Positions 1 through 10,873 of a stretch of DNA of 64,000 nt are shown one piece after another. This DNA comes from Amoebophrya sp. A120. Its lineage: Eukaryota > Sar > Dinophyceae > Syndiniales > Amoebophryaceae. The stretch lies in the NCBI GenBank assembly GCA_905178155.1, contig CAJINV010000001.1, positions 15,376,142 to 15,440,141 on the forward strand. Reading direction: 5' to 3'. Numbering within the stretch: the first letter of the stretch is position 1; every line of letters starts with the position of its first letter. A model generated the notes under the pieces. The model was not told the DNA's origin. It was given only the letters and a program-made list of their open reading frames with translations, and searched no databases. The translations under genes were made by a program, and so were the position numbers.

Positions 1-3000
1 AAAAGAGGACAAGGTGGAAGAAAACAGTCAAGGGAGTAGCCTTCACAAAGCAGTTCTTGGGAGGTGCACCCCGCTGACCGACGCTACGACCAAAGAAGCG
101 TGTCGCAGTGAGCGGGAGGTGTCGATCGGGGCCAGCAGGGATAATCCGGACAACACGAACTTCTACCTGCGCAAGGGCATGACCCGGTGGGTGACGAAGC
201 GGCACTTGAAGTCGGGATACGACCCAGAGAAGGACCCGTGGGAGGCCAAGCTGTGGTGCGGAGACGACGAGTTGGGGCCCGTCTTGGATCCCTCACTCTA
301 CAAAGATATGCGGCACTCGAAGCAGTGGTTCGATCATATCAAGATCGGGTACAGCACTGACTCAGGTAAGGTGGAACTCACTCCGGTTCAGTGCGACCCC
401 GGCGGCTATAGGCTTTTGGGCTGCTACAAGGACAATGAGGATGACCGAATCTTGTTGGGACTGCAGCCGGCTCTCTCCGTGGGCCCGTACTCTCTGCGCG
501 AGTGCGCCTTCATTTGCAAAACCGGGAACGTGCAGCAGCGAGCGTTCGACCTCTTCGGGCTGCAGGACGGCAACCGGTGTTTCTGCGGTGTGCGCGAGGA
601 GCACGACTACACCCGGTTTGGGCCAGTAAGTGGGGAAAACGCGTGCAGCACCGAGTGCATGTACATCGACCCCTACGACCAGTCGGTCGGGAACACCTGT
701 GGTGGCCACCTTCAAATGTCGGTCTATGAGTTTGGGTGGCCGCTGCAGGAGCTGGGGTCGGAGAGCAACGAGTGCCGCGAGCTGACCGACGGCGCGACAA
801 TGGAGCGGTGCGCCTCGCGGCTCTGGGTGGCCTTCGGAAACGCTAACGGAAAGCAGGAAGGGAGCAAACGCGGCACAATCAAGTACGCGCGCAAGGAGAT
901 GAGGCGCACTTTCGTGAAGCGCGAGCTGGGGATGCTCGAGAACGAAGCGGGAGCGGTTCTGTACATGGGCTGCGGCACTGGAACGGGACAAGAAGGAGAA
1001 TTCCACAAAGACGGCCAGCACAACAAAAACGATATCATGAGGGTCCGTATGAACCCGGGAGATAAAGCGGGGGGGTTGAATCCGGCGAATTGGGTGCACT
1101 CGAATGTGTGGTACGACCACGTCATTGTGGACTACAAAACCGGGGGCGGCAAAGTGAACTTCACGCCCCTGCAGTGCGATCCTGGTGGCTACGAATACCT
1201 CGGCTGCTTCCAGGACCAGCGGGAGGATCCAGCAATGGGTGCCGACCATCCCGCCGTCACCAAGCCCCGCAGCGTGCGCGAGTGCGCCCACGACTGCCGG
1301 AAATATCTGCACTTTGCGCTTCGAAACCAGGATGAGTGCATCTGCGGGGGTGGCCTGAAGTCCTCCGCCGCTCCTGCCGCGTCTTCGTCTTTCCTTGACG
1401 AGGCAAGATCAAGAAAGAAGGCCACCATCACACATATGGTGGCAGAGCACGACAACCCAGCATTGGGCCGCGTCAGTCCGGGGCTGAAAAGCGATGACGT
1501 GGAGGATAAGTACGAGGAACCCGACGTTAACCCGCCAAGCTACGCCCGCCACGGGCCGGCCAAGCGGTCGGACTGCAGCAGCCCCTGCCTGGCTTCTGTG
1601 GGCGACGACTATGACCAAAGCGTGGGCAACATGTGCGGAGCCACGGACGGCGACAAAACCGTGACGCGAATCTCGGTGTACAAGTACGGGTGGCCGATGG
1701 CCGGACAGGACGGGTGCCTCAACCTACTGAACGAGACGCAGAAGGAGGGCGGCAGCACGATTTCCGCGGACGAAACCATGGAGCGGTGCCGAGGAGAGTA
1801 TGCCGTGCAGTTCGGCCGCGTGGATTCAGGCGCGGACGAGGAGACGAAAAAGAAAGAAAGGGCCGCGCTCCCCTGGATCCGCAAGGGCATGAAGCGGACG
1901 TTCGTAAAGCGCGAGCTCGGCGGGTTTACCGACGAAGGCTACCTGTTTTGCGGCAACGACGAGCTTCGCATGAAAATGCACCCAGAGATCAAGGGCGCCA
2001 GTGCGGGGGAAGTCGCTGGAGACATGTTCGCGGTGGGCGCCGCGGTGGGCGCCACTGTTGCGTTGGGGCCAGTGCTTGGCGCCGCAATAATGTACGGGCG
2101 GCAGCTATGGAAGTGTCAGGACTGAAATCGTCAGAGTTGAAATAGTTTGCCATGCATAAAATGCAACCCACAGAATGCCTGTCTTGCAGAGTAGGCAAGT
2201 GAGGCAGATTGTAAGCCTCTTGAGGGGTAGAAACTGAGCTGCTAAAGTAGCACGACAAAAGGCGTCTTCCTTACCCAAACAGCATGACAAACTGGATTTC
2301 GGTTCTACCCAAATTTGTCATGCGCCACTTCGAAACTCAAACTGGGCCACAACTTTCATCCATTTTATGCATTACAAGTCTTCAACTTTGTGGATTTCAG
2401 TCCTGACACATCCATAGCAGCCGAATCCAAATGACTGGACCCCGTCGAGGCTGTGGTACGATCACGTGGAGATAAACTACGAAGAGAAAACCGGCGAATT
2501 CCGGACGACACCACTCATGTGCGGCATCGAAGGCTACGAGCTATCTCATGCAAAATCGCCATCACATCAACATCATTGAAGTAAGTACTTAACTCAATAA
2601 TTATTTGCCCTGTGTGTGTACGGAGTACAAAGAAATGCATACAATAAAGCAGCATGACCAGAAGAGTTTCAGTCTGAGTATATATAAGCTTTGCATTGCG
2701 ATTTCGGGGACTTGATTGTGAAGGCGATTTTGGTTAGGATACGAGCTGCTGGGGTGCTACAACTTCTCACCCGGAGATGCCAAGCTGATGGAAACGATGG
2801 CGAGTAGCACGCATCAGAAACCCTTGTTCCGAAAAGTTTCCCCGATGCCAACGCAGCCGCGCTCCCCTCGTGAGTGTTCGCACGACTGCCGGCATTCGGG
2901 ATTCTTCTTTCTTGCAAACGGCGTAGAGTGCTACTGCGTAGACGACGACAGGCTGAAGAGCGAAGCGAACCTGTTGGTTCCCTGCATGCCCTTCCGGGGC

Positions 3001-6000
3001 AAGCAGCTTCCTCCGACGGAATGCTCGCTCGACCACTGCGCGTCGCAGGAGGCTCCCGGCTACGACAGCGCGAAAGGCAACACATGCGGGGGTAAGCCCG
3101 GAAAGAACACCGTGTCGCTCTACCGTCTTGGCTACCCTAAGAGTGAGGCGACAAGCGACATATCGAGATGAAAAATACCCCCTTCATCCCATACTCGTCC
3201 GAAAGAATGTCTGTGACGCTAACAATGTGTATCAATGAATCCACCAATCCCATCGATGCTCTGCCTTTTTGCAAAAGGGGAAGCAGAGTAGACGTATGTC
3301 ATGCTGAAGAACTACACTACTTCCACTTTTACGGCTCCTCACTCAGGCTGGGAATCTGACCACGCTGGTCTGTCTGTGCCTGGTCAGAAAGCGATGCGTG
3401 TTCGCAGAATAACGTCACTAGGCACGACCCTTGTGAGTATGGGCGGGAGAGATTTTTCTTCTTTTTGATACGACGGGTGCGAAAAACTGACAGACGCGCA
3501 TACGATGGAGCGATGCCGTGACCAGTTTGAAATCCGTTTCCAAAAGACCTACGTACGCAAGGGTATGACCCGTGTTCTCGTGAAGCGGCACGCGAACGTG
3601 AACATGCACCAGGAAGGGGAGATGCAATGCGGGGAGGACAAAATGAAGATTCGCATGGTGCCGGGCAGTGACGCGCTAACGTCAAATCCGCTGCGCACCT
3701 CGGAGCATGTGGAAGTGAACTACCTGGCGCAGGGGGGCCAGGTCCACTTCACGCCCCTGAAGTGCGACCAGGGCGTGACCCCGGAGTTTATCGGGTGCTA
3801 CCGCGACTCGTGGAAATATCCCGCCATGGTCGGGCGGCGACCGGTACCCAGGCGCTCGGTGCGCGAGTGCGCGCACGAATGTCGCGACTTCGGGTACTTT
3901 GGCCTGGGACCGGGCGGCCGGTGCTACTGCAGCGCACACCTGACGAACGAGGGTCCCGGGTGGACGGCGGAGCACGAGATTCCGATCGGACAAGCCCCCT
4001 CTAGGTTCGCGGACGAGTCCCTACCAAAACTGAGCGAGCTGAATTTGCAGGACGCTGCGGGTAACCGGCTTTCGGTGGGGGAGATGCTGCATGTGACGGA
4101 CCCTGCTTCCTCACCAGCAGGAACTAGTACTGCTGCCTCTTCCTTCTCGCAAACACCAAGCTCGCAAACAAGTTCGCTCCTCGAAAACAAGCAGTATCGC
4201 CAACAACAAGGCGGATCGGACCCGTTTCATTTAGCACCGGATTCGTCCTCCGAGGGAGACACGACCACGGATGCGACTGGCGCGCTGAACGAACCCGTCG
4301 TAACGGCCACAGCCGGGGAAGACGCGCCGATTCTGGCTGGCGGTCCGGAGGAATACGATTTTGATAAGTACGGCCGCGTGCCAGACCGGTTTTGCACGCA
4401 TCCGGACGCGGTCCGCGCCAACTGCGTGGACAGCTTCGACGGAAGAGCCAACTACAGCTGCGGCAGCAAGGAGGACTACGGGCCGTTACCCATAGACGTG
4501 GATTCGCTCAGCGTGCTCCTCGACCACCAAGAAAGGGTCGAAGAGTTTAACAAAGAGCAGGAGGAGGTGAAGCGGCTCGAAGAGCAGGAGGTGCGGAAGG
4601 CACAGGAAGTTGGCGCGGGGACAGCAGCAACAGGAACAACGCAAGTAGGGCAGACGTCTCCTCAAGTGCTAGAAGAAGGGCACTCGTTTACCCAACTGCG
4701 TGCGCGGGTCGCAGCGAGGAGCAAATTCGCAGCTGCGGAGGGCGACGCAGCAGTAGCCACCGACAAAGTCTTCAAAGGTAGAACGGAGGAGATGATAAAC
4801 AAAAACGTGCTGGATGAGGACGACGCTGCCATTCCCTCTCCTGGAAAGCCAGGTGAAGGTGTTCCGGAGGCCGCAAAGTCCAGCTCTGAAGATGAGGACT
4901 CAACCGCCACGTCGACGACGACCTGCACTTACGACATTTTTGCCGAGGAAAACGAGGACCATCTCCAATACATATCGGTCTACAAGAATGTCCACGGAGC
5001 GCCAGATGCGGACTGCGAGAACCTCGGGCACACCGCAGAGGCCTGCCGCGGCGAAGACCATGTGGACTTCAATTGGCTGGGGCTCCGCAAGGGCGAGCAC
5101 CGGGTGGTGGCCAAGCACACTTTGCGGTTCCTGGAGAAGCAGGGAGGCACGGTCACCTGCCACAACAGAACTGAGGGCTACACGCCGGAGCACGACCCGA
5201 GCTTCATGTTCGTGCGGATTCAGGGAGTAGGCGACTACGAGTGGGTCGGTTTGGACTACAATTGGGACACGAAAAAGGTGAACTTCAACGCCCTCAGCTG
5301 TCCAAAGCGAAAGCTGCCGCCGACATCGCCGCACCTCGATCCGGAGGGGTACCTCGGATGCACCAAACTCGCAGACACGATGGAGCGCTGCCGGGGCGAC
5401 AATAAGATCACCTTTTTCAGCGGCGAGGCGAGCAACTCCCAGTTTCCGGCGGTCACAGTGCGCAAGGGCGACTACAAAATTTTCGCCCGGTGGCGCCTCG
5501 GCGTGCTAGCCGAGAACGGGAGCACCGATATGGTTGGTATTATGAAATGTCAGGGAGAAGAGCTGACGATAAATTTGGATCCGGAGGGAGCCGCCCAGCA
5601 GCCGGCCAGTCCGGCGATGCAGACGTGGTATCACGTCGGAATTGACTACTGGCACGACGGCGGGAGAGTGAATTTCTACGCCCTGCAGTGCGTGAATACG
5701 GTCGATAACACAGGTCCGCCGCCAGAGTTTTCGTACTCGTCTGATGTGGCGCCGTTTGGCGCACCGGCGGACACTGAAAACCAAAACTCCTTCCTCTACA
5801 TCGTGTGCATAATCATCGGCTTCATCGTCCTACTCGCCGGAGTGGGCATGTGGGTCGTCTATTGTCGTCAGAGGAGGAATAGAGACCTGGAAATGGTAGA
5901 TGATGGGGAAGACGGTTGGTACCTGGATCCTCAAGAAAATCACGCTCTTGGGAGCTACAGCTACCACGATAGCAGTTGGGACGAAGTGCCCTTCTTGGAG

Positions 6001-6237
6001 CCCGGGAATAGCTATTATGAAACTTCTACGTACAACCCGTTTCACCAAAGCGACGCCCAAAGAGCTCAACAACAAGCCTTCTATAACGCCTCCTATGGAG
6101 CAGGAGGAGGCACTACTAAAGGCAAAGGGAAAATGACGAACCCAAACTACTACGGTACTGCATCGTATGGCGGCCGTCCAGGAGAGCGCCAAATCCCATC
6201 AGACGATGACACGTTCGACTTCTGCAGTATCATGTGA
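1..6237 (+). CDS. Multi-module WSC-domain type I membrane protein (5' end outside window)
   Basis: The frame is open from base 2, so the start lies upstream. Exons that keep frame and domain continuity are 2-2104, 2421-2540, 2746-3159 and 3475-6237, about 1,800 residues in view. The protein repeats a module of about 250 residues. Each begins LTDAxTMERC, then RKGMxRxFVKRxLG, a CGxDEL stretch and WYDHVxVDYxxGGGKV. A Cys-rich WSC-like domain follows (LGCY, then RECAHDC, CYC/CFC, QSVGNTCGG, SVYxxGWP). Four modules carry a WSC domain; the last two N-terminal-type units lack it. Module 4 has a long disordered insert. A hydrophobic segment at 5790-5866 is followed by RQRRNR and a tail of about 120 residues rich in Tyr, Ser and Gly, which fits a single-pass surface protein. 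WSC domains bind carbohydrate in known families, so an extracellular glycan-binding role is inferred. The TMERC unit is not a domain I recognise. Confidence 0.85.
2105..2420 (+). mobile_element. Introner-type intron 1 of the WSC gene
   Basis: The first 25 bases (2105-2129) and 2393-2417 are reverse complements at 24 of 25 positions. Inner arms also pair (TGCATAAAATG near 2150 with CATTTTATGCA near 2361). The flanks duplicate GCAGC (2101-2105 and 2417-2421). Removing one copy plus the body joins MYGRQ to PNPNDWTPSRLWYDHVEI in frame and restores the WYDHV motif seen in the other modules. The intron has no GT donor; if it ends in AG it reads CTATGG to TAGCAG. GCATGACAAA (2282) and TTTGTCATGC (2314) form an internal inverted pair. 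Confidence 0.85.
2541..2745 (+). mobile_element. Introner-type intron 2 of the WSC gene
   Basis: The flanks duplicate TACGAGCT (2535-2542 and 2740-2747). The ends pair imperfectly: GCAAAATCGCC and TCACATCAA on the left with GGCGATTTTGG and TTGATTGTGA on the right. Excision joins GYEL to LGCYNFSP, the exact start of a WSC domain as in the sister modules (GGYEYLGCF). The intron is 205 bases and reads CTATCT to ACGAG with no GT donor. The core GCATGAC is at 2652-2658. Confidence 0.8.
3160..3474 (+). mobile_element. Introner-type intron 3 of the WSC gene
   Basis: The flanks duplicate CGAC (3156-3159 and 3471-3474). The terminal inverted repeat is weak (ATATCGAGATGAAAAAT against ATTTTTCTTCTTTTTGATA). 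Excision joins PKSEATSD to GCEKLTDAHTMERC, recreating the conserved Cys-xx-LTDAxTMERC start of the next module. The frame upstream of the acceptor has a TGA at 3466-3468, so the exon must begin after it. No placement gives GT-AG. The core GTCATGC is at 3298-3304. Confidence 0.7.
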
Positions 6238-7227
6238 GAAAATTAAGCTTAAGACCACTGATCATGAACGTGAATGAGCATCTCTGGCTCTAAGGGTTTT
6301 AGGATTTAGGGCTTCTCCACAGTTGAGACAAGGAGCGTTCAAAAAAATAGGAATTCGAATGCCATTAGACAAGTCTAAGTCTCAAACGACGGACCGCAGT
6401 ACTAATACAGTACATCAACATGTCGACACAATTGCAAGAAGAATGTTAGCCGCTAGTGCCTTTCACGGTGCTACGCATCAATCCAAAAAGGCGGAAGACA
6501 AATCTCGTGTTCCCACCACTTTTGTAAAGAGAAAGTCATCTGAATCTGATTGTTCATCTTTATTTGCCCAGCGAGCTGCGCCGCTCGATGTGGCGTGATC
6601 GAGGTCGGCCCTCCTTTAGCTCTGGATCATGATGTAGTCGGGCCGCAAATCAAAATTATGGTGGAAGGAGTCCAGGAATTTGTACTCGATCTATGTACCG
6701 CAACACGAGCACGAGCAGCAATCATTCTTATACCACGGATTAAATTCAACTTCAACGAGCGTCAAGCAGGGCCCAGTGCAGGTTTTTTCTTCATGGGGCC
6801 TGGAAGACTTGCGAAGAGTCACTACTAAGCAGTATGGACAGTGTCAAGCATGTAGGTCAGGAAGTACCTTCTTCCTTCTCTGTGCATGATGTCTGTGTAA
6901 GTCTATAATTGCCACCAACAGCAACATCTTTTTCCCTCGTCCCTGTTGCAGCCACTTCCGTGAAAATGATGAACCCCCTTTTACCCTAAGGACACATGTG
7001 GATCCAGTACGTCTTGAATCTAGTTGTTACCTTTGTGTCCCCCGCCCCACATTTTGTCCGCATGCATGGAGCAAACAAACACTTAGACCACGATCCCTTT
7101 CTCATTGAGTATTTACTGTCACACAACGAAGAACAAGAACCCAACCGCAACCCCCAGGCTCAGTGTCTACTTAGCGATGAACGCGGGTAGCAGCGTACCC
7201 GTAGTTCTAGACCCCAGATGATACGAA
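6238..7227. other. Intergenic, no gene seen
   Basis: About 1 kb between the WSC gene and the F-box gene. Short open frames here have no start context, domain or codon pattern that I would support. AT-rich, with no clear repeat. Confidence 0.5.
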
Positions 7228-10200
7228 ATGACAGTCGACCAAGAAGTTGAAAGCAACGAGATGGGAGCAGGTCGCAGGGGTCAAGGGGAGGATGCAAGTA
7301 GCTCCATGCACGTCGTGGATCAGGACGACTTTTTTGCGGAGCTGGAAGAAATGATCTTCCAAGAAGACGAAACGGAACCAGAACCGGCAAAAAACCGTGT
7401 CCGGCGAGCATCAGAAGAGGTGCAAGAACCTGAAAGAACCTCCCAAAGACGACAAATGGGCCAGCGCTTCGCCACACCAGGCAACTCTAGTTCGTCCTCA
7501 GCCCGCAGAAGTGCTTACGCAGATTTTCCACCAGGAAAGCTTGTCGAATCGAGTGTGAATAACTGTGCTCCTTCCGCCGGCAAGGGCAAAGCGTCTATGA
7601 GGACTTCATCACCAAAGAGTTCGAAAAGTCTCCATCCGATCGCCCCCTGCCTCGGTTCCGCGACGGGTAACAAAAGACGAAGAGAGCATAACCAGGAACA
7701 CGAGCTATTCTTGCGTCCGGTTCCGGTTGTAGATATGAACACGGCTTCGTCTAGCACACACGAGCCTTTCTGGGCGACGTTCGAAAAACCGACGAAGCGA
7801 CAAAAACGGGCTAGCGACAAGGTATTTTCCCCGAAGTCTGAGTGGTATCTACGAGAAGAACTGAGGTACACGCACAACTCGGGTATGTTGATTTCATCGG
7901 CCGCGGCTGGAACGACGAGATCTGCGGGGGAAGAGGCGACCTACAGCCAGGACGTGAACAAGACCCTGATCCGGGATGGTCTGTTTCACCCATCGTTGCC
8001 AGACCTGGTCGTCGCGCGGATCCTGGACTACGTTCCCTGGCAGAACTTGGTGCTTCGGGTGGCGCTGCTGAACAAGCGGGCGTATGCGCTGGTGTTCACT
8101 ACCGAAGAATTGTGGTACAACGCGTACTATCCTGTGCAAAAGTATCGCACTCGTCCTAATTGCAAATATGCATGACAAATGTTTTTCCCAAGGCAAAACA
8201 GCATTACAAATTCCACTTCCCTTTTTGGCAAAATTTGCAATGCAATTTCTACTAGTACGATAATTTTGCAATGCATACGTACAAGCAGTACTTTTCCCGC
8301 ATGTTCACCCGCCAAGTGATGGAGGGCGATTTCAAGGGCTGGACGCAGCGCGGCGTGCAGCTTTTGTCCCGGCGCGATGGCGTTTTTCCCTGTCTGCCGC
8401 CGCTGCGACAAGGGTACCTGCCGCAGCGGGAGGATCTTTGTAAAAACTCGTCCTGCTGGCTGCCGGATTGTGTGGCCGGCTTGTGGGCAGCCTCTTCGGC
8501 GACATCTTCGGGCACACACAATTTTAATGCGTCGAGTCAGAAGATAGATCGTGCGGTGGATCACCGGTTTCGCACAGTACAGGCGCCGCATCAAGGCCAT
8601 GGTACCTCAGAGACCGACTTGGCACGACGATTTACAAGTGGGAAGCGGGACGGGAAGAATTTGGTCGGTCTTTCATCTACTGCTGCCTCGGCTTCTCCTG
8701 CGAAGGTAGCCACCACGTCGTCAAACAGCCACCAGGAGGAAAAGAGAAACAATGAACCACGACCCGAGCAAAAGAAGAGAACACTGCTACCCTTCTGGTT
8801 TCTCTTCTTTCGCCATCTCTACCTCACCAAGGAAGTGGAGCGCGTGTCCAGCCAGGCCGAGGACTGGAAGGATTTTAGCACACTGATGCGGACGGTCGTC
8901 GCTGCCGAGGAGGGTGAAAATCTCAGAGGAGACCACTCAGTCTCCGGCGCGGCTACGGGAAACAAGCGAGCGCCGCGTACGATCGCAGACCTGCTGGATG
9001 CAGATGCTATCATCGAAGATTTTCAGCAGCAGGTGGTCAAAAACCGCACGAACCGCCTGGTCATGTGCACAAATAATGAAAAAACAGCGAATGGCAATGG
9101 TGCGACTTCTTCAGGGTCACCAGGGAGGACTACAGAGACAGTGACATCCACCGCTCCTGCGGTCAAGGTGGAGCGGGGGCAACTAGAAGTGAAACATGAT
9201 CGCAAAAGAAGCTTAGAGCAGGAGCTACCGGACGAGGGTAAGAGCAAAAAGACAAACTCCATGTCGCCGTCGCCCGCTGGTGCCTCAGTTTTTCCACCCT
9301 TCGGAGACGGTGTGTACGGGCTTTCGCTTCATGCTAAGGGATCTTCTGCACATCAAATTCCGCCAGCTGTATCAGCGGAGCCGACGGTGTCGGTTGTTCA
9401 GCCGAAGGACCTGAACGTCCCGACCTCGAGCAGTAGAGCAGGGCAGCACGCTGTGTCTGCACCCCCACCACCTCTGCATAAGACTCGGGCGAAAGAGGTT
9501 TCGCAGTCCCGCGCGCAGAAGCTGAAACTCCACACATTGCCAGATGAATTTTGGTGTCAGGCGGTGCCATTGGACAACGTCGGCAGGGACGATGAGGGCT
9601 CGGCGCAAGGAAAAACGGTGTCACAAACGACCAAATCTGAGCTAGGCCCGACGAGAGTGGTCACTGTTGACCGTACAACCACGCGTCGTTGGCACGTGTG
9701 GCAGAGCTTGTGGCACGGGCCCTGGCCGCGCACCGACAAACGAAAAACGCGGATCCTGGGGTGCGTGGAGTGCGGGTTTGTGCACCGGTGCCGCGAGAAC
9801 GAGCTGTGCGAGTTCACCGTCGAGGCGGACAGCCACACGCACGTGTGCGCGGTGTCCGGGGAGGTAAAAAGTCGCCGTTTAGTCGCGGAGCGGCCGGCGA
9901 ACAACGAGGACGCGTATTACGTCGACGACGAGTATCAAGTACCGCAGGAAATGTTCCCCAGAATAGCAGCCTACAACCCCAACTCGCAGCGGCACCAGCA
10001 GGAGCAGCAGCGTGGCGAGCAGCTAGGCGCGGGCCTCCGCGAAGATGACGTGCTTGTGGTGGAAGATGAGGAAGAGGAGGAGGCGGTCGAATCTCGCTTG
10101 GACCGAAAGCGCGTCGCTACGAGAACGCACATCCACGCCGGTGGTGTGCGGGAGCACCTGGTTTACTCCACGAGGCACGACAGGAACGACTTGTGCCTTC

Positions 10201-10241
10201 TGGAAGGCGACGACGTGGATGAGGAAATGAATCTGCTGTGA
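7228..10241 (+). CDS. F-box protein with C-terminal Cys/His-rich segment
   Basis: Two exons, 7228-8142 and 8289-10241, about 955 residues. Residues 1-250 are disordered (acidic, Ser-rich, KRRR). Residues about 255-300 (LPDLVVARILDYVPWQNLVL, then LLNKRAYALVF, EELWYNAYYP) match an F-box: a short Leu/Pro-rich helical motif that binds SKP1 in SCF ubiquitin ligases. The junction VQK/YFSRMF is in frame. After a poorly conserved middle, residues about 795-830 have CVECGFVHRC, CEF and HTHVCAVSG, a possible zinc site of unknown type. The C-terminus is acidic. An F-box without a recognisable LRR, WD40 or Kelch partner leaves the substrate unknown. SCF adaptor is the best guess; the Cys/His segment could equally be the functional core. 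Confidence 0.65.
8143..8288 (+). mobile_element. Introner-type intron in the F-box gene
   Basis: Inverted arms near 8143-8163 (TATCGCACTCGTCCTAATTG) and 8242-8262 (CAATTTCTACTAGTACGATA) pair imperfectly, and AGTA is duplicated (8141-8144 and 8287-8290). Removing 8143-8288 joins VQK to YFSRMF in frame. Ending at 8285 would also keep frame and add one Gln. There is no GT-AG placement in frame. The right arm ends about 26 bases before the splice point, unlike the other elements. GCATGACAAA is at 8170-8179. Confidence 0.6.
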
Positions 10242-10873
10242 AGCTGAAACTGGCATGAAAAGTTGTGTAGGTCAACTGGGATTTCTTGGCAGTCTTCATA
10301 CATAACGAACGCAAAGGAAAATCAATCTCGTCACTTGCCGACACGACTAAGTCAAGAAAATTCCCAGCAACATCTTGAAGATCGAGGGCATGCCGCCCAG
10401 CGAGCACGCGGCACACGCAGCGCCTCACCTGTTTTTGATACGTGTTCGGAGGAACAATTTTCTGTATCTTACAACTAAAAGATCTCTGTCCCGGAGGACG
10501 AGGTGAAAAATATCACGCTAAAGCTTTGCGGGCACTTGTGCTAGATTCTTTGCGTGTAGTACCTCACGATGCAGTGAATCAACGTGCATGAATTTCCATC
10601 GGAAAAGGACGAAGACTTCAGCTGTGGTTTATCATTATTTCGAGAAAGAAGGTGCAGCTACGGTGTGACCGTGATCGTGAAGTAGTAGATCTTTCTGTTG
10701 AGAATAAAGCAAGCTGAGCAATCTAAGAACCGAAAGGCAAACTCCAGAACGAAAAAATCAAAATGTTGGACGAAAAGAATCTTACGGCGATCATTTTCTC
10801 GAGGCCTGTGCCTGCCTCCTAGGCTCTGCGTGTGCACGAAATTGGTGAACTGAAATCAGGACCCACGACCGTC
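10242..10873. other. Intergenic / 5' leader of the PH gene
   Basis: AT-rich. Contains an ATG at 10763 in a strong context (AATCAAAATG) that opens a 19-codon frame ending in TAG at 10820-10822. That frame is the same as the PH coding frame downstream. Otherwise nothing is recognised. Confidence 0.4.

Noticed and set aside
362-1312. Long open frame on the minus strand
   Set aside because: Exactly opposite the WSC-coding exon with matching codon phase; a shadow of GC-biased coding sequence with no recognisable domain.
3143-3489. GT-AG intron in place of the CGAC-flanked introner
   Set aside because: It keeps frame but removes the Cys-xx-LTDA motif conserved in all other modules.
10808-10822. 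15-base GT...AG micro-intron removing the upstream TAG of the PH gene
   Set aside because: In frame, but far shorter than any other intron here (shortest about 73); coincidence is likelier.
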